Assembly (NCBI GenBank): GCA_902729315.2
Contig: LR746274.1
Coordinates: forward strand, 248,001-312,000
Source: Spirodela intermedia
Lineage: Eukaryota > Streptophyta > Magnoliopsida > Alismatales > Araceae
DNA: 64,000 nt
Reading direction: 5' to 3'
Each line of letters opens with the position of its first letter. Positions within the stretch are counted from its first letter, which is position 1. The translations under genes were made by a program, and so were the position numbers. This document shows, one piece after another, positions 38,001 through 50,263 of this stretch. The notes under the pieces were generated by a model that ran no database searches, was not told the DNA's origin, and saw only the letters and a program-made list of their open reading frames with translations.

Positions 38001-41000
38001 GATTCTATAGGAATCTGAACCCTGGGAAGTAGAAACCTAAAACAGAAGTTACCAGAGGTCCTGCCTCAATAATATTGTATGATTAGTTTACCCTGCTTTT
38101 CCAAAGTGACCAAGAGAGTGGAAAAGTTTTAAAAAATTTAAGTCCAAATTGCCACTTGGTGTTGATAAGTGGGGGAGAAAGATGCCAGTGAAGGACAGTT
38201 GCTCAGCAACATTGTCTCAAAACCAAATGTTCCCGGTTTGATAAACTTCGATGCCACAATCCGGTTCCTGTCCGATGAACCCCAAGGGTTCATCTCTGCT
38301 ATAACACAAGCCGGGGGGGGGGATAGAGAAAAGACTGTAGGATAGCTGACGGGTCATGTAAGTGGAAATGAAAACTCATTAACTGGCCTCATCGACCAAT
38401 ATCGACTTCCTCCGAGCTGGGAGAGGCAGTAAGGGCAACAGCAATCTTCCAGATTGGTATTTCCCATCATTCATCAATGGATGAATCTACAACAACCAAC
38501 TCTAAGTGATAGTGCGTTAACGTTCAGAGGCTCAGCACTCCAAACTGGTCTGTGATTTCTTGCCATCTCTCCACCGTCGTCACTATCAATCAGAGATCAT
38601 TGTCCTATATATGATCCGCAGTTCACGGTCAAAAATGTAACAGGAGGCTGCTAATACATACAGTTTTCATTAGTCACTCGAGGATTTGCAGACCCATTAG
38701 CTTTGAAATTATGTACGCTTGTTGTGGATGAGGAAAAGAGGAAATGTGGGGATAGCGGGGATGCAATCAGATGTCCGAGAATTGTGATTAAGAACTTGAA
38801 CCAATTCAATCAATGGCTCTTTATCTCTTTAACCATGGGACCCCAAGGGAGTTTGAAGACTTTAAATATCATCCAAGGTTCCCCAGAGCACTCAAATAGA
38901 TCTCAAACGATTCTGCAAGTCCCACAGTCTCTCCTGGGAAACAGGGATGCGGCCAAATCATATTTACTTTCTATACCGCGGGGTATTTATTAACTTGAAC
39001 TTTTAAAATAATGAGTGGTCTACCTAAAAGAAGAAACGAAGATAAAACTTATAAATAAAATGAAATGTAGCTTCTGCCAGAAGGATGCAGACCACTACCC
39101 TAGAAATGTGAGAGACAAGGGCATTATTTATCTGTTGTGTTTATTGTTAAATAGTTTTCCTAGATTTATATGTAATTCCACAAGAGCGAAATAAATCAGT
39201 GGAGAACCCTACACAATAATAGAAGCGCCAGCATAGGAGGATATTAAAGAAATCGAACTCAAACGTGCTTAAGTTTGAAGAATTAGGTGATCTCATTGGG
39301 GATATACAACAGTCCACAACCCAAGACTAAATGGAATTACCAAGGACAAGATGTAGGCAGCTTAGACGGTTCGGGATCAACAGGACTAGTACTTCAAAGG
39401 GAGGGCCGAAATAAGAAGTATAACAGTCAAGTAAAGGAGGGATGCATGAATCTTACAAAGGCTTTAAAAGCTGGGCGGTGAGCGGCCATTTCGTACATAC
39501 AACAACCTATAAAACCAGAAAAACCTAGGGTAAAAACGTCACACGGCAGCAACCACTGTAGACAAGAAGACAGCTGTGACACATCTTACCAAGAGACCAA
39601 ATATCTGATTTGAACCCATACGGTATATCAGCAAGGAGTTCTGGGCACATGTAATTAGGCGTTCCTACCACCTGAAATGATAACACGAAAAATACCAGAA
39701 AATAGCTGTTTATGAGAAAGCACCGTGGCATCATGCTGTTTAAGTATAAATACATTTGATTTTAAGCATATTAATAGAAATAAAACCCTAAAAATTATGA
39801 GGGGACGGTTTTTGAGCTTGGGGCCTGACAGGCCTGTGCTGGACCGGTTCACTTGACTGCAAGGTTCAACTGCTTTAAACAATGGTTCGACGACCACAGA
39901 AGTACAAAGAGGGTAGGCCTAGCCCAGCCTGACAGCTACCAAGAAACTCAAGATCCCAACCGATCATACCTCTATCACAAACCTAATCCATCCCCTCCTT
40001 CTGTCAACTATATGCTCCAATCCCTCCACACCTCTCCCCAGGAGTACCAGTAGTGTGAGGAAAAGTGTTCATCTTTGGACTATCCAGAGTCTTTCAGGTG
40101 GGTCTATCCAGAGTTTTTTATGTCACTGCACTTTTGTCTAATCATCCCGGCATCCTCAGACTCAGGCCACTGGCACTGCTGATTTGAGCGAATATTCATC
40201 TACCCAAAACGCAGGCTATTACAATTTGATTGAGTCAGCTACTTGAAAACTCCAGATATGGGTTGGCAAAGCAGATGCAAAATAATTAGAAGGATTAAAC
40301 AGAATGTTCGCAGATCTTGGGGGAATTATTGTGGTTGCAGATTTCAATAGCCATAAATTTGACAGTCCACTGATTAAAAATTTGGGAGCTTTTACCCACT
40401 ATTCTTGCGCTTTTACCGTTATTCTATTTTTCCTCAAAGCGTGATCTACTTTGGAACCAAGAAGGTGATTACAAACCTCAAAGTTCTGTAAAGGCAAATC
40501 AATCTGTTCTATCTATGCTAAATATGCATACATTAGTCTCACTTTCCATAGATGACAAGAGTTCCAATTACGTATTTCCATTTCTATTTTTGAAAGCCTA
40601 TGTTATGCTTCCTTACTTCTCCAAGAAACAAAAGAATGTAGGGCTAAGACAGGAATCGACATATTTCCGATTTCTTGTCCAGCTTCTCCAACAAATTTCG
40701 CTCGTTGAGAACCACCAATGAAACTTACGGCTAAAATTGGGCATAAAACACCATACTTACAGAGGAAGCCAAGTCATCTGCTTTTAAGGTTTTGGCAAGT
40801 CCAAAATCCCCTGTAAGTTAATAAAATTTTAATCATTATAGAAGCATATAAAGATAATCCTATGAAAACAGTCCTGGCAGGAGAAAGTTCAAGCACAACC
40901 AACTGAGAAAAAACTAACCGAGGCGAACATCTTGTTCCTTTGTCAGAAATATATTGGAGCACTGCGAGAAAAATACAACAGAAAAAAAATTCAATGACGA

Positions 41001-41951
41001 TCATAATAAGCGAGATAAATAGTCAGATGGATGGCATATCCTCTTCCAACTTGTACTGCAAACCTTCAGGTCCCGGTGAAGGACAAAGTTGGAATGCAGA
41101 TACTCAACGGCCAACAGCAACTGTGTAAACCACCTCAAAAGTTTCTGAAAGAGACAAAGACATCATAAACAAATCCCAACATTCAATGCATATCAGAGTA
41201 TTCCGAGAAAAAAGTCATCTCAAACAGTAGATGAGGACAGCAAAGGCCAAACCTCCTCTGGGAAAACCCCTTCACCCAATCTCTTTATCATTTCAGCCCT
41301 ATGAAGTCAAGATAACATATCACGAAAATGTAGCCTGCGAATTAAGTGTCCTAAAAAGACAGAGGTGGTGGGATAGCACTTACATGTCTCCACCTTCGCA
41401 ATACCCCGTCACTATACAGACATAACAACCCTGCATTGTGAAACCAATGGGGGAAGATCCTCAAAAAATAATCTCAACAAAATGTCACAAGAAAAATAGC
41501 TGCGTCCTAGCTTTTTAGGCAATATCCCCTACCTTTTCCACCCAAGCTTCCTTGTACTCTACGATGAAAGGGTGTTGGATCCGAGCAATAAGAGCCATCT
41601 GTTAAAAAAAAGAGCAGAGATAACGGCTTAGAGCAATAAACTACAGATGAAAAGACAGGGCCCATTGGATCTACCTCTTGGTGAGCAGATCTCCTGCATC
41701 TTTCTGTTTGCCTTGCAAGCCGGATTTTCTTCAAAACGTACCTGAAGTCAAAGATGAAAGTGATAAGATATGATATGAATCATTTAAAAATGTGAAACAA
41801 AGCACAGCTGCCTAGACATTTTGAGTCTAACATGAAAATCGAAACAGTCTCACCTTTTCTTCTCCACCTTGTGGTTGACAAGTATGGCTGCTCCAAATGC
41901 TCCCCGGCCAATCTGCTCCATTATTTCGTATTGATCCATTCGGGACTCCAT
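35096..41951 (-). CDS. NEK6: NIMA-related Ser/Thr kinase, NEK6-like, 14 exons, 984 aa
   Basis: Plant NEK6 (IBO1) is a NIMA-related kinase that regulates cortical microtubules and directional cell expansion. Coding exons: 41854-41951, 41675-41741, 41533-41598, 41384-41430, 41253-41298, 41064-41144, 40919-40961, 40761-40810, 39590-39671, 39457-39506, 37876-37949, 37475-37526, 36732-37385, 35096-36640 (2955 nt, frame kept throughout, GT-AG). The kinase domain spans about 8-263: glycine loop GRGAFGAA (15-22), lysine in [10 protein letters not shown] (about 37), catalytic HRDLKCSN (131-138, Asp133), DFGLAK (151-156) and activation segment [13 protein letters not shown] (167-179). The N-terminus MESRMDQYE and the roughly 950-aa family size point to NEK6 and not the shorter NEK1-3 type. 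The tail is long, Ser/Pro/Glu-rich and probably disordered. Near the C-terminus the conserved [16 protein letters not shown] and [14 protein letters not shown] segments appear. All catalytic residues are present. Confidence 0.92.
37950..39456 (-). other. Kinase gene intron 10 (1.5 kb)
   Basis: This AT-rich intron separates the ...KAF and DMAGLISK exons. It contains an eight- to nine-G run near 38312 and no recognisable domain. Confidence 0.6.
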
Positions 41952-42950
41952 TGTTACGAACAACAAGATTCGTTGCACTTTGACCAAAAGATTATCAAGA
42001 AACAAATTCTGACCCCTCAGTCCCACAGACTAGCAACCCCCAGAGCCTTTCCGCACCGCACGACACGAGAGCTGATAATTTTCCTTTTCTTTCCTAACGA
42101 CGACTGAATCTAAAGTCGGAGGAACTGAACGCCGACACAGGTCAGATCTCGTGATAATAGAAAAGTAAGTTTCGAACCTACATTTCTTATTCAGAAATAC
42201 AACGAATCCATCAACAGGGAGAATGATCATCACCCATCTCCATCAATTTCCCCTGCTCCTCACAGAAAGCCGCTCCTGGTCTCGGGAGCCCTTCACTAGC
42301 ACTGTGGAGCACTCCTGCGATACCAGATATCTCCAGCGAACGGAGAGTGATAGAGAGCAAACTCCTCCGCCACACGTCTCTATCGATCGTCGGCAATCCA
42401 CAGCCGGAGTAGCCAATTTCCAACGCCTCAAATCATTACCACTGTTCGCATTACCCTCACAGACGACCCTGCACCCCTCTCCATCGTTCCCGGGGGGCCA
42501 ATGTTCCGCCAATCGGCGACGGCGCCCCGAGACCACTCAGCAACCGGATCTTTTCCACCCGCTCCGCTGTACTCCACTCCGAAACGCCACCGCAGAGCCT
42601 CCCGACCCTTCCAGTCGCGTCAGCCGAATCCTGTTCTCTCCCTCCTGTAGAAAGAGAACGAAGCGAGATCTCTCCGTCCTCCCCGCTCTTCTCTGCTCCT
42701 CTTCCCCACTCCACTCTGCGGCAAGATCCTCCCCTCTTCCCCCCCTTTTTTTTAATCTTTTCCTCTTTACTCTCCACTCGACTTTCCCTCCACGGTGTTG
42801 GCGGGTTCCGTGTGGGCCCCAGAATAACCCAGTCCCGGTTAACTCGACCACCTGACCAGTTAAACCGTTGGCCACCGGGCAGCTCCCAAGGGCAAATATG
42901 CAATTCTGAGATTAGACCCCCCGCAATCAATGCCGGACACGTGGTGTTTT
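41952..42950. promoter_or_regulatory. 5' UTR and promoter region of the NEK6-like gene
   Basis: This stretch lies upstream of the kinase start on the minus strand. It is increasingly pyrimidine/GC-rich toward 42700, as expected for a leader, and a TGTGGGCCCC element lies at about 42812. The frames at 42223-42855 (plus) and 42457-42954 (minus) have no domain. A 5' UTR intron is possible, but I cannot place its ends. Confidence 0.4.
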
Positions 42951-43400
42951 TCATTCGGCGGCTGACGTGGCGAGATACACGTGCGACCGACGCCCTCCTT
43001 CCCCACGTGCCGTCAGCGCTGGCCGGTCCGGTCTCCGGCTCGGGGGGGTTGGGGTGGGGGTGGGACGGCGGGTAGGACGGGACAGATTAGTTGAGAAGAG
43101 GTCCCCTTGCAAGAGTTCCAAAACCCAACGTGGGGGGGCCCCCTCGAAGACGCAGTTCAGTTTGACCCGGCGATGTTGGATCTGCGGATCCGCCGCGTCA
43201 AACTCTCTCTCCGCCGCCTGGGCGGGTCTTCGGCCTCGTGCCGTGCCGCCGGTCCCGCCCCGGCGGGCGCCTGCGCTTGCGGCGCAAAGAAGGGGGAGTG
43301 CGGGGGGGCCCCGCGGCCGATGCCACTCAATTAGTGGCGCCTGCGGCACTGTGGCTTGGAGCCATTGGCGGGTTCATTAAGCTGAGCCAGGCCGTCCTGA
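42951..43400. other. GC-rich island, no recognised gene
   Basis: This is a short, strongly GC-rich block with open frames on both strands (minus 42951-43349; plus 42967-43380 and 43107-43334). None shows a known domain. It lies just beyond the kinase promoter and just before the repeat block. It could be a first exon of a lost or uncharacterised transcript, or simply a CpG island. Confidence 0.3.
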
Positions 43401-43629
43401 GTCGCTTGGTCGGCTGACAGCATAATAACTTACCAGCACCGAATCGAGGACAGATTTTTTTATGAATATCTAATCTCGATGTGGGGAAAGTGGGGCCAGT
43501 GGGACTGGCTGGACCGAGTAGATTACTTTGCTAATACTGGGAACGGGACTAATGTGAGTGTACTTTACTCTCTCCACCTAATTTTGCTGGAGTCTAGCGA
43601 GCCTCTCTTCTGCATGCGGAATACTTGGC

Positions 43630-46600
43630 TCGTTCAAGAAAATATATATATATAAGGATTGGTTTGACCCCAAGAGACCAAAATGTTCCTCAAAGTTATA
43701 AAGATGGCAAAATGAGATCCCTTAGATAGAACTTCCCAATTGATGATTAGTTCACATCATGCGTGATGCTTGTATAACTTTGTTTAATACGTAGGAGCCT
43801 AATCCTCTCTACGATAAGGGCTAGGTACTTTGTGTCACGTCACCCAAGGTGACATAATGAAAATGAGTTATTCTTTGAGCTAAAACTCATGATCTTAAAG
43901 GTTTAAGTTGTTTGGGGTTATGAGTATGTCTAGTACTAACATATGGTTAAAACTATTTTTGAAAATAATCATGTGAGAAAATAGTATCAGAGCAATCTTT
44001 CATTATCTAAGTCGTTACTTTTCTATTCCTTTTCTCTTATGAATAAAATAATGTAGCTCGGAGGGAGAGTGAAATTTATAACTTTCAAATTATTCATCAT
44101 GATGAGAAGACGATTGATTTTGATGCCCTATAGGTTATACAGACTCAAATTCAAGAGATAAAAGGTTGTATCCATGATGAGAAATGAGTTGAAAGTTTAC
44201 TAGCAATGACTTGTGAAGTTATTACCCACACTAACATTTTGATAAAAGATAGGGGTCTAAGAAGTTTGTAGTGTGCTCTAGATAACCTCATGAATGAGGT
44301 CGCTTAAGTGAGACTTCTATAAAATAATGTAATAATAAGGGGAGACATGATATGAGTCAATGTCCTAGAACAAAACCCATTTTCATGTGTTAGGGACATT
44401 TAAGAAATTGAAAGCTTCTTATGAGTTCTTAACAAATATCTGTAGATGAATTAGACATCATCATCTCATTGATAGATTTTTTTTTTTTTAGGAAGTTAGA
44501 GAATAATTTTGACTTAGAAATTATACTTGGAAAACTCAAGATGTACTGCACGAACTGAAATAAATTGGTACCATAGGGTACTACGTGAAATAATTCACAT
44601 TGTTCTTATTGGAGGTCGAACATAATGATGTTAGAAATCTTCTAACATCAATTGCAACGATGGAAGCACCATAAAGTTATTGAAACTTGCATGATGTTAA
44701 AAGATATGTGTGCTAATTAACTTCAATATTGAGGAGGAGGTTGAGGTTGAGGAAACAATAACATATGTGGCAAAGGTGAATGAATAACTTCGACATAATT
44801 GGTCAATGAATATTTTATGTTAGAGGCCAAGGAGTACTAGTGGTATCTAATAACATGTAATGAGAATAAATATCATGGGCAACCTACTACATAGAAGGGG
44901 GACCACATTGATATGTACATGGTCTATATGGAGTAGACAAAATAGAAGTGTGTGAGACTAAACACATTATAGATGTTGGGACACTACAAAGTTGAGTGGA
45001 GTCAAGTGGGCCATAATGGCTAATATTTGTCAATGTCACAATTAGTGATCATCCGTGTGAGGGATAGTAGATAGTGAGATAATTTACTAGTTTCTCTTTG
45101 AGTAGGAGACAAATTAATCGAGTGGAGTAAGTTCGAACCAATTTGTGAATTAAAAAACATGGGACCTTATAAGGTTAGTATGTGACACAACATTACATGT
45201 GAGATCATGAAAAGAATATATGAACTTCTTAGTCTTCCTAATTGATACCTCAGCATTATCCTTAACATCAACTTTGAATTCTAGAATGTGTCTTTCCTTA
45301 GTACAACAAAGTGTTATTGAGAGGGGGTGAGTTTTCATAATATCTTCAAACATGAAGGTGAGACTTACTTGATCACACTAAGAAATATTAAGAAAAAAAT
45401 GACAATCAATAATAATATGTTGCACATGTGCTATTATTTCAATATGGATAACAAAAACAAACAAAGGGTGAAATTAACTTCCTCCAAAAGTTAGAAGTCA
45501 ATGCATGAAGTGGATCATGCATTGATTTAGTGCCACAAGAACTCACATTAATATAAGTAACTACATAGAATGTTAGAGATATGTCATGTTTTGTCATCTA
45601 AGGCTCTTGATAAAGTATAATTTCTTTTCAACTAGAAGTACATCATACTTAGGCTATATGTATACTATATAACCCCAAGTAAAATAATCATTTAGAGCAA
45701 ATATCATAGTCCACATATATATAAATTATTTGAGTGACTGAAAGACACCAAATCTTTTATTATGTTGACCTCAAGAGTGGCTATCATTAAGTGTAGAACT
45801 AGGGAGGTAGACAAATAAGAAACAACGCCTTTTGAATTTATGGTAATATTTTGAAGTTCACCAACACTTCTTACAACTTTTTCCACTTTAATGGACTTCA
45901 TCTTCAACTATTATTTAGAACATGTGAAATACTTGCAACCTAGTGCTAGTGACATTGAAGGATGATTACATATTCCTCACATAGTGCTAGAGATCATTTT
46001 TTTTCAAACAAATGGTGAGAGGTGTGACTATATACTTGGATGACATAAAAATTTAGATTATTGATGAATTACTTGTACCTTATGAAGTGATAGAGTAATG
46101 ATATTTTTTGGGCCTAGTAAGTTAGTGCTAAAAATATATTTATGGATTTTTTGAACTAATAACATCACTAATTAAATTGTTTAGTAATTATAGATGCTGA
46201 AATTAGATAGAGAAACATTAAAAGACCTTTGACAATGTGAGAAAGGTCATCATCATTAAGTTAGTCTCTAATCATCTATTCCTTCCAAGTCTTTTGAAAT
46301 CCACACCAACACATTAGAGTTGGCCATGGTGAGGGATATTAAGATATAAAAAGATGCAGCAATGTAATTTCATAACTTATTATACATTGATATTATCTAC
46401 TAAGAAGTACATTAGACATCTACATCAATAACATCATGATGAGATGTTTTAACTTGCATAAGAAGCTCACATTTTAGAAAGCATAGTGGTTATTTTATCC
46501 TTGAGTATGGTTTTACACTTTATTACAACAAGTTATGATAAAAAATATGTTACTTTTATGCAGAGGATCAGATTTTTATATGGAGTGTAGAGCATTATGT

Positions 46601-46800
46601 GTCATGTAGTGATAACATTTAGGAAGTCCTAATGCTAAAGATGCATAACATATTGTGCATGAGATAATGACCCTTATATCTATCAACTAATTTTGACTAA
46701 TTATGGAACATGACATAAAGGCTTATGTCCATGTATTGTCTACTATGAATGATTTATTAGCAAGACCTAGTGAGTGAACACAGTGTAGATGTTGGGCTTA
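43630..46800. mobile_element. Decayed Ty1/copia-like sequence, plus-strand LTR end with PBS
   Basis: The sequence is AT-rich with no intact frame longer than about 70 codons. TAGTATCAGAGC at about 43982-43993 differs at one position from the TGGTATCAGAGC primer-binding site (initiator-tRNA-Met type) common in plant copia elements. This suggests a plus-oriented LTR ends just before it. The 3' parts are too decayed for me to assign domains. The boundaries given are approximate. Confidence 0.4.
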
Positions 46801-49800
46801 CTATCCATAATTGAATCCACAAATTAGATCTGACTCACTTAAGAATATAAATGACATAATTGTAAAAAGAAAATGACATGTACATAAATAAGTGAGGAAT
46901 ATAAAATGATTATAATATCTTTTTCTCAACCATTCCCCCTCAAGTTAGTGAATTGATGTCATTTGATTCTAATTTAGATGTGAGTGTTTAGAAGATCAGT
47001 CCACTTAATTTATTTGGTAAGAATATCTATAAACTATTTATGTGTAAAGATATATAATGTGTATATAATGTCACCATTGAACTTTTATTTGATGAGTGTC
47101 AATCGATCTCAGTACCTTGGTCTGATCATGTTGCAATAGGTTGTGTGATACTTTTGATAAATTTGTTATCATAGTACAATTTAATCAAACTTGCTCATTT
47201 AATTATGAGATCTTTTAAGATTACTTTCACCTACAAGGCTTCACATAGTTCTTATTCCATAACTTAAATTCAGTCTCCACCTTTGATTTGACCATCACTT
47301 TTTACTTTTTTCTCTAAATAAGTAAGTTGACTGCAAAAAATATGTAGTAATTTGAAGTTAAATGTTGATTGACAATTGAGCCTACATCATTAGTGTCAAT
47401 GAAAATATCTACACATAATATGATTATTTTTAAATAATAACCCTTTATTATGAAAAAAATTAGATATTGAAAAACTTCATCTACAATTAAGAGGTGAACT
47501 TTCTTCAAATTATGTATAAGTTGACTAAAGACACTTGCATAGTATACAATGTTTAGTCATGTGTGGAAAAGATGAATCAATTTTTTCCATGAGATGTAGA
47601 TACTTCAATATATCTATAGAGTTATTTTCCTTTATATTTCTAAGTTTATAATTTAAATCTATAGGAATATTTACAAATTTACAACTTAATTTTATTCTAT
47701 CTATTAGAAAGTCAATAATATATTTTTGTTAGAAAATAAATATTCTTTGTTTCGAATGAGCTAGTTCAATATCAAAAACATAATTTAATTTTTCCAAAAC
47801 CTTAATATCAAATTCCTTTAGTAAACATTTGCATGTGTTTGTTTTTCTTTATCATCATTTTCTATCACTATTATATTATTTATATACAGTAACATGTATA
47901 TCAAAAGTTATTATCATTTATATGGGCTCAATGTCATAATTTCCCCCAATGATAAGTATTTAATAAATAGAATATGCTCTCTATTACTAGGTAAATAAAC
48001 TCTCTCGTATCACTATTGTAGGTCTCCCAAATCAAGTTCTTAATAAAAAAAAATTGAAACCATATAGTGATTGGAACTGAATTTAAATATTTAAAGAACA
48101 TTCATATTAGTCACTTGATCAAGTTCTACATGTAAAAAGACATGTTTAACATAAAACTATTGACTATCTTAATTATAATTATCTACTAAAGAGAATAATA
48201 GTCTAATTGTATCCATCTTTGTCACTAGAACAGTATTCTAAATAACATATCTCATAATTTTAGGTATAATCCTTAGCTACCAACCTTAATTTTTATCTTT
48301 TTATTATCTCATCAATTTGTTTTTAATAATATACACTTATCTACATTCAACTATTTTCTTACCTTTGACAAATTTTGCTAGTTCCTAAATTTGATTATTC
48401 TCTAATGTTTTCATTTCCTCATCCATCACTTGTTTCTAGTATGTACTAGATATCACATTTGATGGGATGAATGTGACATTGAGAGAAGATATAAATTGAT
48501 AAATTAGATACTTCAAGTTCTTAAATTTGTTTCTTTTTTTTCTCTACCCAGAGAATAAATGATTATTCAAGAGTTTCCCATAATATAGAGGAAATTGAAT
48601 AGAATTATTTTTATTATTCATGAATCCATGAAAAGATATATCACATAGAAGTTCCTTCAAAATCATATTTAGAGACATAAGTTGTTATAAAGGTGATATT
48701 GGTAACAAGTTTCTAACTTATAATTCTTCAATATCATCTTTAGGAAAAATTTATCCCTCAAAAGAATTATTCTTAGTATTAAAAAATGATTCATGTTTGC
48801 TAAAAGTTGTATCATTTTTTGGTGTTCAAGTAATCAACTAAAATATATTTTAGTGTTCTCATATCAAGTTTTCCCTTTGATTTATCTTGATTGTTGACAT
48901 ATGATACATGTACAAATATCTAATGAATCAAATTAATTTTTGATAGAATATGTAGCTAATGTGATGATCAAGTTTTTAATATGTTCTTAAATTCTAATAT
49001 TAGGGTCAATAACTAATTTTTCCACTTCTCCCCAAAAATCTTTCGGTATATTCCTTTAGAATATAATAGCTTTTTCCACTTCAAAATATGTCAATTTTTC
49101 ATCTACGTAACACCATTTCTTTGTGGGGCATTTACATGTGAAGATTTATGAATTATTCATGATCTTCTAAAAAAATATTTATTATGTGATTAAAATAATA
49201 TTTAATGTTATATTACTTATTTTTTAAATATTTATTTCAAAATGATTTCAAATTAATAAAAATTAAAATATTCCCCCAACTTCATATTTATACTATATTA
49301 GATATATTCATGTAGTTTGTGAGCACTCATCTATGAAAGTCACAAATCATCTTGCTCATAAAATATTAAAAGTAGATAATGGTCCCCACACATAACTATA
49401 TATAAGTATGAACTAAGTGAAACTTCAGAGATTACTCATAAGAAACCAGGTTTGTTTGTATTTAATCAATTTACATAAACATCTATATATTAGAAAATAA
49501 GTTTGGAAACATAATTTTCTATGTTCTAAAACATAAATGATATAGATGACAATGGTACATGGTCATGATTCCATAGTAGAAATACATCACAAGGTCTCAA
49601 AATGATAAAAGACCCTGCACCTTTTAGTGTGTCTAATCTTCTTGTTTGTTATCATATTATAAACATTAAAAAAGTTTAGGGACATGTAGTTTTTTTTCAA
49701 TTATTTCTAGATAATTTATTTTTTAATTTCTTATATCAACTACAATGATAAGTGATTCATCATTTGTGACCCCTTTGCTATTACGTGGACAAGGATCATA

Positions 49801-50263
49801 TCTATAATATATGAAGTAGAAAACTTATGTTGCATCAAATGTTCCATGTGTCACTAAGATTGTACAAAATAAATACAAAAAATATATAATGCAGGAGTCA
49901 TATGCATAATATAAATAATGCCCATTATAACTTTCATTAATAATCCATACACACTACACTAATAAACAAGAGTCATTTTAAATCATATATAGATCAATGG
50001 TGATAGCTAATTTCACATATATAATCACCACACGTTCTCCCTCATCATATGACATGGCCAACTAGAGGAAAATATGTTGTGAGAGCATAATATTGACTTT
50101 TAGTAGTTTGAAGACCTTATCAATCGATATTTCGATTAACACATTCTAATGAGGTGATTGTAATTTGAAGAAGGATAATGTCACATAATAATACATCAAA
50201 GCGAGATTCTTCAAACATAACCTTGCAATTGATATTAAACTTGGCAAGACGTGGCATGGTGTG
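46800..50263 (-). mobile_element. Decayed Ty1/copia pol, minus strand
   Basis: Translating the minus strand with many stops gives recognisable copia domains in order. Around 49080-49115 lies an integrase-tail NAPQRNGV segment. Around 47860-47895 is the reverse transcriptase core LYINNIIVIEND (family YVDDMIVTGND). Around 47730-47800 is LNYVFDIELAHSKQRIFIF (family LKYFLGIEVARSKxGIFLSQ). RNase H follows at about 47060-47280, with IATWSDQGTEIDWH-like remains of the HDRTKHVEIDRH region. A purine tract CTTGAGGGGGAATGG at about 46930 marks the 3' end of the internal region, with an LTR expected below it. It is dead. Its 5' part is cut off or flanked by the gypsy LTR at 50264. Confidence 0.65.
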
